A DNA stretch of 64,000 nucleotides from Przewalskia tangutica (taxonomy: Eukaryota > Streptophyta > Magnoliopsida > Solanales > Solanaceae). The notes under the pieces were generated by a model that saw nothing but the letters and a program-made list of their open reading frames with translations, searched no databases and was not told where the DNA came from. A program made the position numbers and the translations under genes. The stretch spans positions 3,060,980 to 3,124,979 of the forward strand of contig CM056723.1 in assembly GCA_029844215.1 (NCBI GenBank). The letters run 5' to 3'. Shown here piece by piece: positions 1 to 12,054 of the stretch (within the stretch, counting starts at the first letter, position 1; every line of letters starts with the position of its first letter).

Positions 1-279
1 ATGCGAGGACGCACGCATTTGAGCGGCGTAAAATCGAAAGAAGAAAGAGTGATTTTTCCACGGAAAAAGTTTCCGCTTTTGTAAAGAAAATGTTCGTTGA
101 TGGGAATTGGGTTCCAGATTTGGAATTTGGGCTTCTTAAATTATATTAGAATTTTGAGATTTTATTTTCTGAATGGTCACGCTGGGCCCACGGAGAAATT
201 TACTGCCATGGGCCCGCTTTGTTTTTGAGATTTCAGATTGTGGATATTTTTCAAAAGACGCTTTATGAGGGCTAATAGA

Positions 280-467
280 GGTGACACGTGTCACCCCGCC
301 TGCGTGGCTCGCCGAAGTTACCTTCAGGCACAACACCTGCTAGAGTCGTTTTCGACGAAACGCTTACGTAACTTGCGGGCGGAAAATTCCGCTATGTCGC
401 TTTGTATTTTTGCGGATTTTTCCGAGAGACGAACATTTTGGACCAACGAGGTGACACGTGTCACCTC
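280..467. promoter_or_regulatory. Two G-box palindromes upstream of the LTR TATA box
   Basis: GGTGACACGTGTCACC occurs at 280-295 and again at 450-465; the second is part of a 20-base perfect palindrome at 448-467. The core CACGTG is the plant G-box bound by bZIP and bHLH factors. The TATA motif at about 661 lies 200 bases downstream. Copy 3 of the LTR keeps the core GACACGTGTC at 8736-8745. Function as an enhancer is inferred, not shown. Confidence 0.6.
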
Positions 468-660
468 ACATCAGAAGCGGCGCAACCTCGACGATCGTTC
501 ACGCTTTCGCCAATCGCCTTGTTTTGGCCTTGTTTTCAGGGCTTGTTGGTGCCATGTTTTGTGCATTGTTTTGCGAGTAGGGCTGTGGTGCACTTGGCTT
601 GATCAAGGCCATACACTTGCCTCGCACACGGCTCGATTCGCCATCGTCGCCTTCGCTTTC

Positions 661-670
661 CTATAAATAC
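661..670 (+). promoter_or_regulatory. Putative TATA box of LTR copy 1
   Basis: The motif ctataaatac follows a GC-richer stretch and precedes a pyrimidine-rich leader. This is a good match to a plant TATA box and places the U3/R boundary near 690-700. Confidence 0.5.
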
Positions 671-2344
671 CCTCTCAAGACTTCATTCATCCAAAATCTT
701 CCAAGTCTTGAAACCCCTCCTCCTCTTGTTGACTCGCCCAAGAGCCCCTCTCCCCTTAAAATCGCCTTGGCCGAAACCCTCCTCTTCCCTTCGAGTGCGC
801 CGGTATGCACTACCCTCCCCTTTCATGCTAGCCATGGGTACCCCCAGCCTAGTTGTTTTCGTATAATACTCCTCGTGGTATTGAAATACTTCTCCTAGTA
901 TTGTTATAATGCCCAAAATACCTTAGCCTCAGACCTTGTAGTATTCCAAAGATACCTCTATACGTAGAGTCCTAAATACTACCTTTTGTCCTTTAGTCTC
1001 AAACCAAACCCTAAGGAAATCTTCATAGTTGGTTCAAGTATTTGAGTAGAAGTTGGTTAGAACTTCTAAGGGTTGTTTGAGCGGATCGAGCGCACGAGTA
1101 GAGCTAAACCTTGCTCAGATCGACTTTATCTCGGATAATTTTGGGCTTGTCGAGGTAAATATTCTTGTCCCTTATCAGAATCGAGATTACATGTTGTAGG
1201 ATTATATAGTGAAGTATACTATATATAGAATCAACATTATCGGCAATGTCTTTTGACTTAAGCTCAAGAATAAAGAATCGAATCAGATTTACATAGATCA
1301 GACAGCAGATTTGTGTAAGATATCGTAGAATTGTACACGCCCGTTAGGCGGTAAACCCCCGTTGGCTTGGTAGCCTCGATAGAGGAGATTTACGCCACAA
1401 GTGTGTGAGGTGCCGAATTTTCTGTAGAAAACGGAACTTGTGTTTTGGGGTTAATAGACGTTTGTGACCTTTATAGGTGAAAGACTAAGAGTAGCGTATT
1501 CTACTCGGCGAGTGGAAAGGGCTAGCGCGTCAGTAGTATTGGAGCATTTTGCTTATTGTCGATAAATCGCCGCGAGGTATGTGAACCTCTTCCTATCTTT
1601 TCTAGCATGATTGTTGTGAACTATGTAGTACGGCAGACGCATACGTGCTAAGTGATTTGGTTGGTTTAAAACATGGGTGTTATAATAGCTTTACGGGAAG
1701 TTAGTTATAACGACCTTATGTAAGTGAAAATGGTTTATCATGTTAGAAGTTAAGAGACTTGATCTTATAAGATAAGAGACTTAACTTATTTGTTTTAATG
1801 TGGATGTTTGTGTGAAACCTCATTCGTGAGTAATGAGTACTTGGTTTTTAAAGGGATAATGTTTTACCGATTTCGAATCGAACGTGTATCGGCTGCACTA
1901 TCGCAGCGTTAATAAAGGAAAATGTATCAATAATGATGTATTAAAACCAAGAGAAACCTCCATCCGCATGTAAGCTAAGATGAGACAAAATGATATTACA
2001 TTTTCTAGATCACGGTCACGTAATAAGATCGTTATAAACAAGAATAAACTACTCACATATATGACATACGTTACTCAATTGTTTTAAAAGAGATTAAGAC
2101 TATGAGTTATGAAACCTTTCTAAAATAAGTGACTTGAGCATTTGAAAACGGTTTGAGTAATCAAACTAGGCAAACCGAACTTAGAAAAGAATGTCATACT
2201 TGATTTTGAAAAGGAATGTGGGTTGGTCATTCTAATACTACGTATCGGGTGACTTTTATAAAAGTAATGGATCTCTTTAAAAGAACTTAATGTATGTAGT
2301 ACTTGGGATTAAAACCCGACTTTGGCATAAAATGAACGATTGAG

Positions 2345-2445
2345 TCAGGTGAAACTCCTACGCTTGTTGGTGTGAAACTTGCCTATGCTTGTTGTTGTGA
2401 AACTCGCTTATGCTTGTTGTTGTGAAACTTGCCTATGCTTGTGAT
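2345..2445 (+). repeat. Tandem repeat, about 25-bp unit, roughly four copies
   Basis: Successive copies of a unit containing tatgcttgttgttgtgaaac are visible with few substitutions. It lies within LTR copy 1 and explains the short open frames here. Confidence 0.7.
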
Positions 2446-2589
2446 GATAGCCTTTGCGTGCAAGTGTGGTATTTCGTATTACCGCGTCTCGATGCAGGCC
2501 TGGTCGACTTGTCGAGAACTTACTGGACGTCTTTGGCAAATGATGGAGAATTCCACCGTATGTTTCCATTTTGATTATCGCCTTGTTGT

Positions 2590-2950
2590 TGATTTCACAC
2601 GACATGTCTACACCGACGCAGATTCCGGCACGCGGCCACGCGGTCGTTGATTACCCGATATATTGTTATTGTGGTTACATGGACATGCCTACACCGGTAG
2701 AATCCGGGCATGCGCGTTACGCGTCGTTGATTACCCGATATATTGTTATCGTGGTTACATGGACATGTCTACACCGAGGTAGAATTCCGGCACGCGCTAC
2801 GCCAGCGGTTGATCACCCAAGATATTATTGTTGATGCCATACGGACGCGTTCACACCGAGGTAGAATTCCGGCACGCTGGCATCGGGTATTATTGTTGCA
2901 TCACGGACATGTCTACACCGATGCAGACTCGGCACGCGCCACGACGCGAA
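2590..2950 (+). repeat. Tandem repeat, about 70-95-bp unit, in LTR copy 1
   Basis: About five diverged copies of a unit holding gacatgtctacaccg, then gtagaattccggcacgcg, then gttgattacccgatatatt. The array sits just upstream of a block (ttatatttgagtgat, then catacatgtctcccgcttta) that is conserved in LTR copy 2. Confidence 0.75.
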
Positions 2951-3531
2951 CATGATTGATGTTGTGGGCGCGAGACCCATAGTTATATTTGAGTGATGAC
3001 TGAGGCGCGAGTCCTCGATCGATATGATCGCTTTATGTCGCGAATCAGTTTGGTTATCATACATGTCTCCCGCTTTATATAGACTAGTATGATTTCATTA
3101 CGATTTTTACAGCTTCACATACTGGTACTGTTAGATCGACCTCCTTCGGCCGCGTCACGCCGCAGAGGTACATCGGCCGTGGATCCCCGCCTAGGATCAC
3201 ATTCAACAGATTGGGAAGCTCCGCTTCTTCGAGGCTTATCTTTTGCATGTGGTTCTCGAGTCAGGTTCTGTACATCTGTGGTATGGCGGGCCCGCCCCGT
3301 CATAGTCGCCAGAAATCTTGTGAGGTCCGTAGATCATCACAAGTGTGGTCAGAAAGGATTAAACTGCTCGTGTTTTATGATATACCAAGGCAACCGCTTT
3401 GGTTGCTCGCTTATTATTATATCTCTTGTTTCATGACTCATGTTTTATTTTCCGCTGGTTTTCTCTGATGTTGTATCACTAGGGTGCCCGGGGTAAGGCA
3501 CCAGTAACGGGGCCCGAAACGGGTCGTTACA

Positions 3532-5879
3532 CATTTCTTCCTTTAGAATTAGTTTCTAGTGTTGCATGTTAAGAAGAAAGAACTTGTGGTAGTGAATAAT
3601 GGTCTTAGAGTCATGGTTTGGATGTGAAAGAATTGGTTAAGAAGATTATGTGAGCATGTTGTAGCCTAAAAACTACCTTAGACTTGTTAAGTTAATTGTT
3701 TTACCTTTTGGGGCAGAATTTTACACACCCAAGTTTAGGTGTGTAATCCCCTTGAGATGTTTGGATTGTCAGCCTAAGAAGTGGCGTTTGGATGTTGAAT
3801 TTGACCTTAAAAAGGTGGCAAAGATGTAGAAACAAAGGAAACGCCCAATTTTCCATAGAATTTGTGGTTTTGAATTAGATTATTCCTACGTTGAAATTAG
3901 AGGTTAATAAACGACATGGTTATTATAGATTGGCATATTACTTGCGGTAGTTTGAGCTTAGCAAGTGGATCGACCAAGAGGTATGTGGAAACTTTCTTAT
4001 CTTTCGAGCATGAGTAGTTATAACTATATAGTATGGTAGACGACGTGTTTTGAATGAAGTAAATCCTTTTGTTATACTTGACTTGTTTTAAGGAAATGTC
4101 TAAGTTGGTCAAGTTAAGAAGTTAACCCGCTTGTTTTAAGGAATGGTTTATCCTAAATAAGGTAGACAAGGATTTCTTGACATAATGAAGTATGTAGTAC
4201 TTTTGTGAAAGTATTGAATATTGAATTATTCTAAAAGATAAGAGACTTAAATTTTTGAGGTAGAAACTTGTTTTCTAAAGGATAAGAGGCTTGAAGTATT
4301 TTGAAAATTGTATGAATTTGTTTCAAGTATAAGTCTCTTGGTTAGTAAAAGAACGAATAGTTTATAAGGAGTTATAACGCTTTATGGGAAGTTAGTTATA
4401 ACGGCCTTTACGAATGGATATGATGTCGAATTTAAAGCATAAAGTTAGTATAACGGCTTTATGGGAAGTTGGTTATAATAACTTTATGGAAGGTTATGAA
4501 AGTTGTCCATTTTGATTAATGAGCATAAGTTGTCTAGATGGTGGAAAAATCGCTTACTTGGTTTCAAGCTTTGAAATGAGTTTTCTAAAGGTGTAGTAAC
4601 TTACTTTGAAAAATAGACACGCCGATACTACGTGTTAGTATCTGGTTTTACATAAAAGGAGGCTTTCCAAAAGAATGTACGACATAACACTTTGGCTTGT
4701 TAAATTGAGAATTATTCTACGCAAGGCTTCGATAAGTACTTTGGCTTGCTTAAATAAGAAATTCTCTTGGGTTATGTGAAAAGAAGGCATGGTAATTGTC
4801 TTGGTTTATATAAAGGCATGGTATTGTAATTCAAATTAAAAGCATGTAATTACGAGTCTATTCGGGCGCACTGCCGATGGGGATTCCACGTACGCGCCAC
4901 GATGAGGGTTCGCTTCGCTGACAGATTATTCCATGGATTAGCTCCACGAGGTCCATCACGCAGTGGATCCGTAGTTGCTTTCGTGCTTGCCGGCCGTGTT
5001 GGCGGCAGCGATGCAGTGGATCTCGTGGTTAGCTCGCAGATTGCTTGGCCAACATGCGACGCAGGTGGATCTGGTAGAGGCTATCGCACTCGCCTTGCCG
5101 CCTTCGTGATTTCGCTTATAGTATTGTTGGTACGGTGGATCTCGTAGCCGGCCAGATTGCCTTCCGCCATTGAGGACGCAGTGGATTCGTAGCTATGCCT
5201 TTCGCCTCTCGCATTTGCTTCTATGACACAGTGGGATCTAGTATTCATGCAGTACTCCTTAGCGTTGTTATATCATGATCGCCGGCAGTTGATGGCGAAT
5301 TCCACGCACGATTGATATTATGGGTACGACCTATGGTTATATTTGAGTGATAACTTAGAGGCGCGAGTCCCCGACTTGATACGGCCGCAGATATGTCAGG
5401 TAATCGTAGTTTGGCTATCATACATGTCTCCCGCTTTATATATGCTATTATGATTTCATTACAAGATTTTCGCCACATACTTGGTACACAGATCGACCTC
5501 CTTCGGGCCGTTCACGCCGCAGTCGAGATACGTAGCTTCGGGTCCGCACTCTGTGATCACTGCTCATTTCTCGTAAGCTCCATCTCTCCGAGGCTTTGTC
5601 TTTTGGTATGATTCTCGAGGTTATAGACTTTTGTACATTCGTAGGTATGGCGGCCCCGTCCCGCCACTTGTTATTCCTGCAGGCCTGTAGTCACGCTGGT
5701 GGTTTGACGTAAGAATAAGTCAGACTTCGATTAAGTATGTTTTTATGGAAGGCCTTATCTACCGCCGCCGATGTTTACCTTTTATAAGTTATGTGTTATG
5801 TATGTTCACGCTATTCTATGACGATACCGATGTGGTACCCTGCAGGTACTAGTCGCGGCCCCGAGGTCGGGTTGTGACA
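3532..5879 (+). mobile_element. Long LTR copy 2, 5'-incomplete, abutting copy 1
   Basis: Begins directly after the 3' end of copy 1 and lacks the U3/TATA part. It carries the shared blocks (gcagaattttacacaccc near 3713; catacatgtctcccgcttta near 5419; gtatggcggccccgtcccgcc near 5645) and ends in GGTCGGGTTGTGACA at 5879. The simplest reading is that copy 1 inserted into copy 2, or that the two recombined, leaving the 5' part of copy 2 upstream of the window. No coding region is credible. Confidence 0.65.
4905..5245 (+). repeat. Diverged tandem array in LTR copy 2
   Basis: The core cagtggatc(c/t)cgtag recurs at irregular 45-70-base spacing (near 4963, 5016, 5063, 5131, 5179 and 5229). It occupies the position held by the gacatgtctacaccg array in copy 1 but has no evident sequence similarity to it. 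Confidence 0.55.
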
Positions 5880-5989
5880 CCAATGTAGAAGCCCTCCTCT
5901 TTCTTTATTAGGGTAATTGTGTTGTCACAATCGGGAACACATTAAGATAGACAACTGTGTGTCTTCCTTCTTACGCTTTCTCCTCTCTC

Positions 5990-6511
5990 TTATGTAACCA
6001 TTTCTTCTCTCTTTAATTCTTTCTTTTCAATGGAGTTGCATGAATGTTCTTCAATACGATTTGTGTAAATCTCTGTCTCCTTATCTTCAAGTATTAGTTC
6101 GTGTACCATCTCTGCAATATTAACGAACTCAGTCTTGAAAACATTGAAAGGATAAATCACCGACATCATCTTCTTGTGCATGTCAACTGTGTTAATGGCG
6201 ATGTTGGATTTATCAACATAGTTCAATGTAATATATATATATATATATTGAATTCCGAAGATAAATAGTGAATGATCATACTGAGATTGTCTAAAATTCT
6301 TCTGTATTAAAGCTTCTGTAAGTTTAAAGTTCCATTGCCTAGGTGCATGTTTGATTCCATACAAGGATTTGATCGGTCTACACACATGTTGTCCCCATGA
6401 CTGATGAATTCTTGTGGAATTTTCATATATATATTTCATCATGTAAATTTTCCTGGAGAAATGCATTGTATACATCCATCTAGTGTATATGTCAATCTCT
6501 TGATGCTGCAA
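5990..6511 (-). pseudogene. Copia reverse-transcriptase fragment
   Basis: The translation includes a CRPIKSLYGIKHAPRQWN segment, a close variant of the conserved copia RT motif, followed by an SQYDHSLF-like stretch. The catalytic YVDD is present only as YVDK, after a run of TA repeats that has expanded within the coding sequence. Downstream the sequence keeps the family pattern but with stops. This is a dead remnant, not a host gene. Confidence 0.85.
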
Positions 6512-8598
6512 TTGATAAAATAGATTTGACAGTAACCATCTTAACCATTCGAGAAAAAAATTATTGATAGTCTATTCCTTCTTGTTGATTACATTCTTTT
6601 GCCACTAGTCTAGCTTTTAGTCTCTATATTTCACATGTTTTTTTGTATTTGAATTTGTAGATCCATTTACATTCTATAGGATACTTGCCTTATGATAAGG
6701 AGACAATGTCCCAATTGTAATTGTCTTGTAAAGCTTTTATTTCTGTTTTCATTGTCTCTACCCATCTGGAATCTTTTGATGCCTCGTTATAGTTTTTTGA
6801 TTCAATTATGTCTGAGAATGAGGTGAGAAATGCTTTATACTTTGGTTATATGTGTTCATATGATATGTAGTTGGCTATGTAATATGGGACATTATTAGCA
6901 TCATGTCTTTTTGTGAAGAAGTCCCTAAGTCATATTGATGGTTGTTTTGACATGGTAGACTTGTTAACAGGCATTCTATTAGCTGATTGATTCAGAGGAT
7001 GAGATATAAGAGTTGTAATGATTGTGTTGGAGTTGTTTGAAGTGGTATCTTCATATGTGTTAGTTCCAGTTGGTGATGTATTGTCTGTTGAATTATTTTG
7101 TGTTGTGAGGTTCTCATTATAGTTTTTGTTGGTAGCTACTCCTTGAGATTATGAATTATTGATTTTGTTCTTTGTAGCTCATTGTGAGGTCATTTAATAG
7201 TTATAGTTGGGTATAGATATGTATGCATCTGTCATAAACTGAACCCCCTAAAATCCTGAAATATAGGAAGTTCTAGTGTATTTGTTTTGAAAGGGTACTC
7301 AGTTTTCCTAAACTGGACTTCTCTATTAACAAACAAAACTTTAGTATTCATGTCATATATGATATAACCTTTCTGAGTTTCTAAGTATCCCATCAACACA
7401 CATCATCTTACTCTAGATAGTAACTTATCAGACATGGACAAGTCATTAGCAAAACATAGACAACCTAGAGTTCTTATATGACTTATGGAAGGTTTCTTTC
7501 TGTATAATTTCTCATAAGGTGTCATACCTGTAATGGAGGATGGTAGTCTATTTAGTAAGTACACAACAACTTGAACACAAAGACCACAAAATTTTAGAGG
7601 AATATTAGCCTGAACTCATAGCTCTAGTTATTTTCAATATATGTCTGTGTTTTCTCTCTGCCACATCATTTCAAACCACGGGACAGGGAAAAAAGAGATG
7701 CTTTCAAAGGGCAATGAATGGGAGGAAAGAGGCGTAGCAGTTCTAATGAAATAATTGTTATGCTACTTGTTGTGGTGTATAGGCACAAGATTTATGATGA
7801 ATAATACCTAATTTATGAAATAAACTAGTACAAATGTTATTTACAAATTCTGTCACATTATCAGTTCTAATTATTTTGATTGTTTTATTGAACTTTTCTT
7901 ATGTTTAATCCAAGAGCATATAATTGCCAACTGTAAACTATCACATGAATTGTAGAGTGAACACAAAGGTTAGAAACTTGTGAATAATCACACATACTTC
8001 TGATTATAGTATAAGTAAGTATATCCAAGTCATTATAGTGTAATCATTTAGGGTGCGTTTGGTTCGCGCAGGGTAAACGGAATGAAATCCAGTAAGAGAA
8101 TGAAATGGAAAGGAAATGAATTACTTTGATTGTCCCTACATGTTTGGTTCTGGGTAATCTGTTGTCGGGGGTCTGGAGTGGTCCGAGTGGTCCAGGGTCC
8201 GGGGTCCGGAGTGGTCCGAGTGGTCCAGGGTCCGGGGTCCGGGTTAGGGAAAGGGAATCCAAATACCTAGAGGGGTGGGGGGAATCAAGGAAAGGGAATG
8301 AAAGTGGAAAAGAGGTAAAGGGAATGAAAGTGGAAAAGAGGTAAAGGGAATGAAAAAATAAGGCTAAACAAACAACAACAAAGGGAATTTCATTCCTCCA
8401 TTCCCCTTCCCTTTCTTGTTTACCCCGAATCAAACACTTGTTAGAAAGTATTTCTTGCCATTATGAGTTGCTACTACTTTATAAGGACCTCATACATCTG
8501 TATGAACAAGATCAAATCTTAAAGTACTAGAAGTTTTACAAATAGGAAAAAGTAGTATGCACTGTTTAGCACATGGACGCAAATTACAATTTTGTATG
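6512..8598 (-). pseudogene. Copia integrase to RT spacer region, heavily broken
   Basis: Translating the minus strand in pieces gives an integrase start near 8440-8590 (a CAKQCILLFPICKT-like stretch, then FDLVHTDV). After the MITE gap comes a MTWIYLLIL-like stretch near 8010, and near 7790 SCAYTPQQ, the copia integrase motif that normally continues into NGVAERKH. Stops and frame changes interrupt all parts. The order is as expected for Ty1/copia. Confidence 0.7.
8051..8440. mobile_element. Tourist-like (PIF/Harbinger) MITE, 390 bp
   Basis: Terminal inverted repeats GGGTGCGTTTGGTTCGCG / CAAGTGTTTGATTC are followed inward by gggtaaac on both arms. A TTA trinucleotide flanks each side (8048-8050 and 8441-8443), the target duplication expected of PIF/Harbinger MITEs. 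It interrupts the copia integrase coding sequence. Internally it has two short tandem duplications: a GGTCC-rich unit at about 8172-8243 and a gggaatgaaagtggaaaag unit at about 8295-8350. Confidence 0.75.
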
Positions 8599-11500
8599 TG
8601 TTACACCCCGTATTTTCAGGACATGTTTTAAGAACGTACGTAAGAACTCACAAGTGTTAAGATTTGAGGCTTGTAAAAATTTATCGGAATTATGAAATTT
8701 GTCGGAAAACGTTTTGTTGTGACGAATGGGAGGGCGACACGTGTCACCCCCCCTTAGTGATGCCTTGGTCGAATTAGGCATGCCCAAAATGGTCATTTAC
8801 CATAAGTCTTGGATGAACAAGCCTCGCAAGTAGTAGCTTGACAATGTTGACTTGGTCAATGAGACCACTTACTTGATATTTACTAAGACTTCATCCAAAC
8901 CTCACAATTGTGCTAATCTTAACCCTCCATGTCCCTTTATTATACTACTAGTAGTGAGACTTAGTCCAACACTTAGAAAAAATTGAAGAAAAATTGGAGA
9001 ACAAGAGCTAGTGCTCTCGGGTTCATGAAGAAGAAAGAAGGAAATTTTTGTTTCATTCAATAAGCCCTACACTTTAAACCAAGGTTCATGAGGGTTTTGT
9101 AAGTGTATCTCAATAGAAAAATCCTTGAAAAAGAGAGTTTTCGTATTAGTCGCAAAGTGAAAACCTAGTGACTTTCTAGGTTTTGGATCGAAGTTTGAAG
9201 GAAAGTTGTTGGTGTTGTCCTAAGGGTCTCAAATGTCGGATCGTTGTCTTGGAGAGGTTCTAATCTTCTAAGGAGCGATTTCGGATTGGAGTTGGATTAA
9301 GAGTTGTTGAGGTATAATCTTGTCTTTTAAAGTGTTACAAGGTTATATAATTATATTGTTGTTGTTAGCTTTACATGTTGCTAGCATGAAGTTGTTAAGT
9401 TGAAGTTTATAAGTATTATGGATTACTTGTAGCTTAAATCCGAAATGTAATGTAAGCCATGTTAAGTTGGATTACAATTTTGATCGTTATAAGAATTGTC
9501 GCATGTTAATTACTTAGAGATTTTAGTAGTTATTATCGGTTGCGACTTGACATCATGTTAGGCTAAGGACTTGGATTGAAATGGAAATTGGATAAGGATT
9601 GATGTCAGAAGATTTCCGCCAATTGGCCTAGTAAGTTGTTTTAATTTGATATCGTTTGTGAGGCGGAATTTTACACGTCTAGTAGGCGTGTAATCCCCTA
9701 TTGTTGATTACTATGATTGGGCCTTAAATGTGGCGTGTTTGGTTATTGTATTCGGCCTTGAAAAAGGTGGCAAAGTTAGTAGAAACAAAGGAGGTGCTGT
9801 CCGATTTTCCGTAGAATTAGTGACTTAGCACTTAGAATAATTCTACGTTAGAAGTGAAAGGTTAATGGGCATATTGTGACCATAATAGGTTGAAGTACTA
9901 AGTATAGCGTATCCTACTTGAAGAATGGAATAGCTCAAGGTTGAAGTACTTTGGAGCATTTTGCTACTTGTCGACAATCGTCATGGCGATGTGAACCTCA
10001 TCCTTCCTTGGCATGATTCTATGTATGGAATATACTTGTGGTATCATTTCATGTTTCCTTCTACTCTTAGAAGTTAAGAGGTAGTTGTGTGATTTCTTGT
10101 ATGTAGAACTTTTCCTATCTTCGAGCATGACTTGTCAGACGATGTAGTACGGTAGACGTACAACACCTTGATATCCCTTACTAGTTTTATGAATAGCCAA
10201 GCCGGGTGAGTTAGGAGATTAACTCACTTCTTTGAAAGTATTAAGTATGTCTAATGTTGTATTAAAGTTAAGGGACTTGAAGAGTTTTAAAGTATGCGAT
10301 ACTTGTTCCGTTTTGAACGTATAAGTCCCTTGGATAGGAAATTGTATTTTGGCTAAGGTATAAAGTGAATATAACGACTTTATGGGGAGTTGGTTATATT
10401 TGCTTTATGGAAAGACAAATGACTTGATTTTAGTGAAAATGCAATTTGATTTTAAGGCATCAATTGCCTAAGGTTTTGTAATAAAAGGGGTCACTTGTTT
10501 TCTAAAGGTTAAGAGACTAATTGTATTTTTGAAGGTTAAGAGAATTGATTTGAAAGTATATAATACTTGGTTTCAAAAAGTAGAAGTCTCTTGGTTATAA
10601 AATGAACGTGTTGGTCTAAACCATAAAGGGTTATAACGGCTTTATGGGAAGTTGGTTATAACGGCTTTATGAAAGGTTAAGAGAATGGTTTTCTCTAGTA
10701 AAGTAATCAAAGGAATAACTTGTATTAAGGAAGGGCAAATTGGTTTAAAGGTACCAATTGCTTAAGGTTTTTAATAAAGAAGTCACTTGATTTAGTGTTC
10801 GTAATTGTATTTCTAAAAGGTATTGTGACTTGTCCCGAAAGGTAGAGATGACTTGATACTACGGTTGTTAGTATCCGGAAGTTTTATTTGAAAAGAGTAT
10901 TTCTAAAGGAGTAGAGGCGTAGTACGTTGGGTTAAATTCCCGGTTTTATATGACATTATCGACCCAGAACGGGCCGCAAGATACCTTACGCGCACTATAT
11001 GACATTATCGACCAGAACGGGCCGCAAGATACCTTACGCGCACTATATGACATTATCGACCCAAGAACGGGCCGCAAGATACCTTACGCGCACTATATGA
11101 CATTATCGACCAGAACGGGCCGCAAGATACCTTTACGCGCACTATATGACATTATCGACCGAGAATGGGCCGGGCAAGATACCTTACGCGCACTATATGA
11201 CATTATCGACCCAGAACGGGCCGCAAGATACCTTTACGCAGATTATATGACATTATCGACCGAGAACGGGCCGCAAGATACCTTACGCGCACTATATGAC
11301 ATCATCGCCCCGAAATGGGCCGCAAAGATACCTGTACGGGCGCACTATGTGACCTTATCGCGTCCCGCCAGGGGTAGTATAGGCGTCCCTCCATAAAGGG
11401 CCGGAGTAGGATATGTAAGGTAAGTAAGTTATATGGTAATGAACTTGATGATTTTCCTAAGTAAGTACGTAAGAAAGTGACTATAACGTTTATTGAAAAT

Positions 11501-12054
11501 GGGAATGATATTAAGGTACGATTAAGTTCGTAAGTGGTAATGACACGCAGATCCGTATGTACTTTTATACTTGTCCTCGCCATTCTTTTGTACGATTATG
11601 ATCGCGCATCAGACGTTATTTCTGCTCCATATTCTGCACTGTTGATCGACTTCTTCTGGGCTGCGTTCACGCCCGCAGTTTTAGGTACCTGTGTGGTGAT
11701 CCTCGCTCTAGGATCTCGGTTGCTGAGAGAAAGCTCCATTTGCTCCGAGGCTTAGCTCTTGTACGGTTTTCCACGAGGTAGTAGATTCATGTATATTCAG
11801 GGTATGGCGGGCCCCGTCCCGCCACGCTTGTTATGTTAAAAATTCTTAGAGGTCCAGAGTCACATATCGTGGGTCATTGTAAAGGAAAGCGAGGCAACCG
11901 CTATTGTTTATATATATGTCGGGAAGGTAGCCCTATCGGCTAACTCTGTTATTTCGTTGTTTTATTTTATAAGTTTCATGTATGTTCCACGATTATCTCT
12001 CGATGTTTACGTAAGGGTGCCTGTGTAGGCACCACTGCCCGGTCGGGTCGTGCG
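8599..12054 (+). mobile_element. Long LTR copy 3 (solo LTR) inserted in the copia element
   Basis: Starts TGTTACACCCCGTATTTTC and ends near GGTCGGGTCGTGCGA. It has the same landmarks as copies 1 and 2: the gacacgtgtcacc G-box near 8736, the gaattttacacgtc...gtaatcccc block near 9667, the ggagcattttgct block near 9952, and gtatggcgggccccgtcccgcc near 11801. No internal coding region is present, so about 3.46 kb of LTR stands alone. Copia coding sequence (GAG-pre-integrase) resumes at 12060. A clean 5-bp target duplication could not be confirmed; the flanks gtatg and tgatg are only similar. Confidence 0.75.
10949..11360 (+). repeat. Tandem array, about 49-bp unit, eight to nine copies, in LTR copy 3
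   Basis: The unit contains tatatgacattatcgacc, then agaacgggccgcaagatacc, then ttacgcgcac. The first seven copies are nearly identical and the last is diverged. The open frame across it is only a by-product of the period. It lies in the same part of the LTR as the different arrays in copies 1 and 2. Confidence 0.9.

Larger units (their letters stand above)
1..3531 (+). mobile_element. Long LTR copy 1 of a Ty3/gypsy-type element, cut by the window start
   Basis: No protein is encoded here. The segment ends in CGGGTCGTTACA, which mirrors the TGTTACACCCCG start seen in copy 3 at 8599, so it looks like a TG...CA LTR. A TATA motif (ctataaatac) lies near 661, with two G-box palindromes upstream, as expected of U3. 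Shared landmarks with copies 2 and 3 are a block like gaattttacacgcc..gtaatcccc, a block near ctaagagtagcgtatt, and a GC-rich motif near gtatggcgggccc (about 3280). Two tandem arrays lie inside, at about 2345-2445 and 2590-2950. The start of the LTR lies beyond the window. The gypsy assignment is an inference from LTR style, since no internal coding region is present. Confidence 0.7.

Noticed and set aside
238..666. 142-codon frame in the LTR U3
   Set aside because: It has no domain and overlaps promoter-like sequence; frames of this size arise by chance in the GC-richer U3.
5990..6511. Host gene on the minus strand
   Set aside because: It is the decayed RT of a copia element, with YVDK in place of YVDD.
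10950..11396. 148-codon open frame with repeated LRALYDIID
   Set aside because: It is a by-product of the 49-bp tandem array in LTR copy 3; the same peptide recurs in shifted frames.
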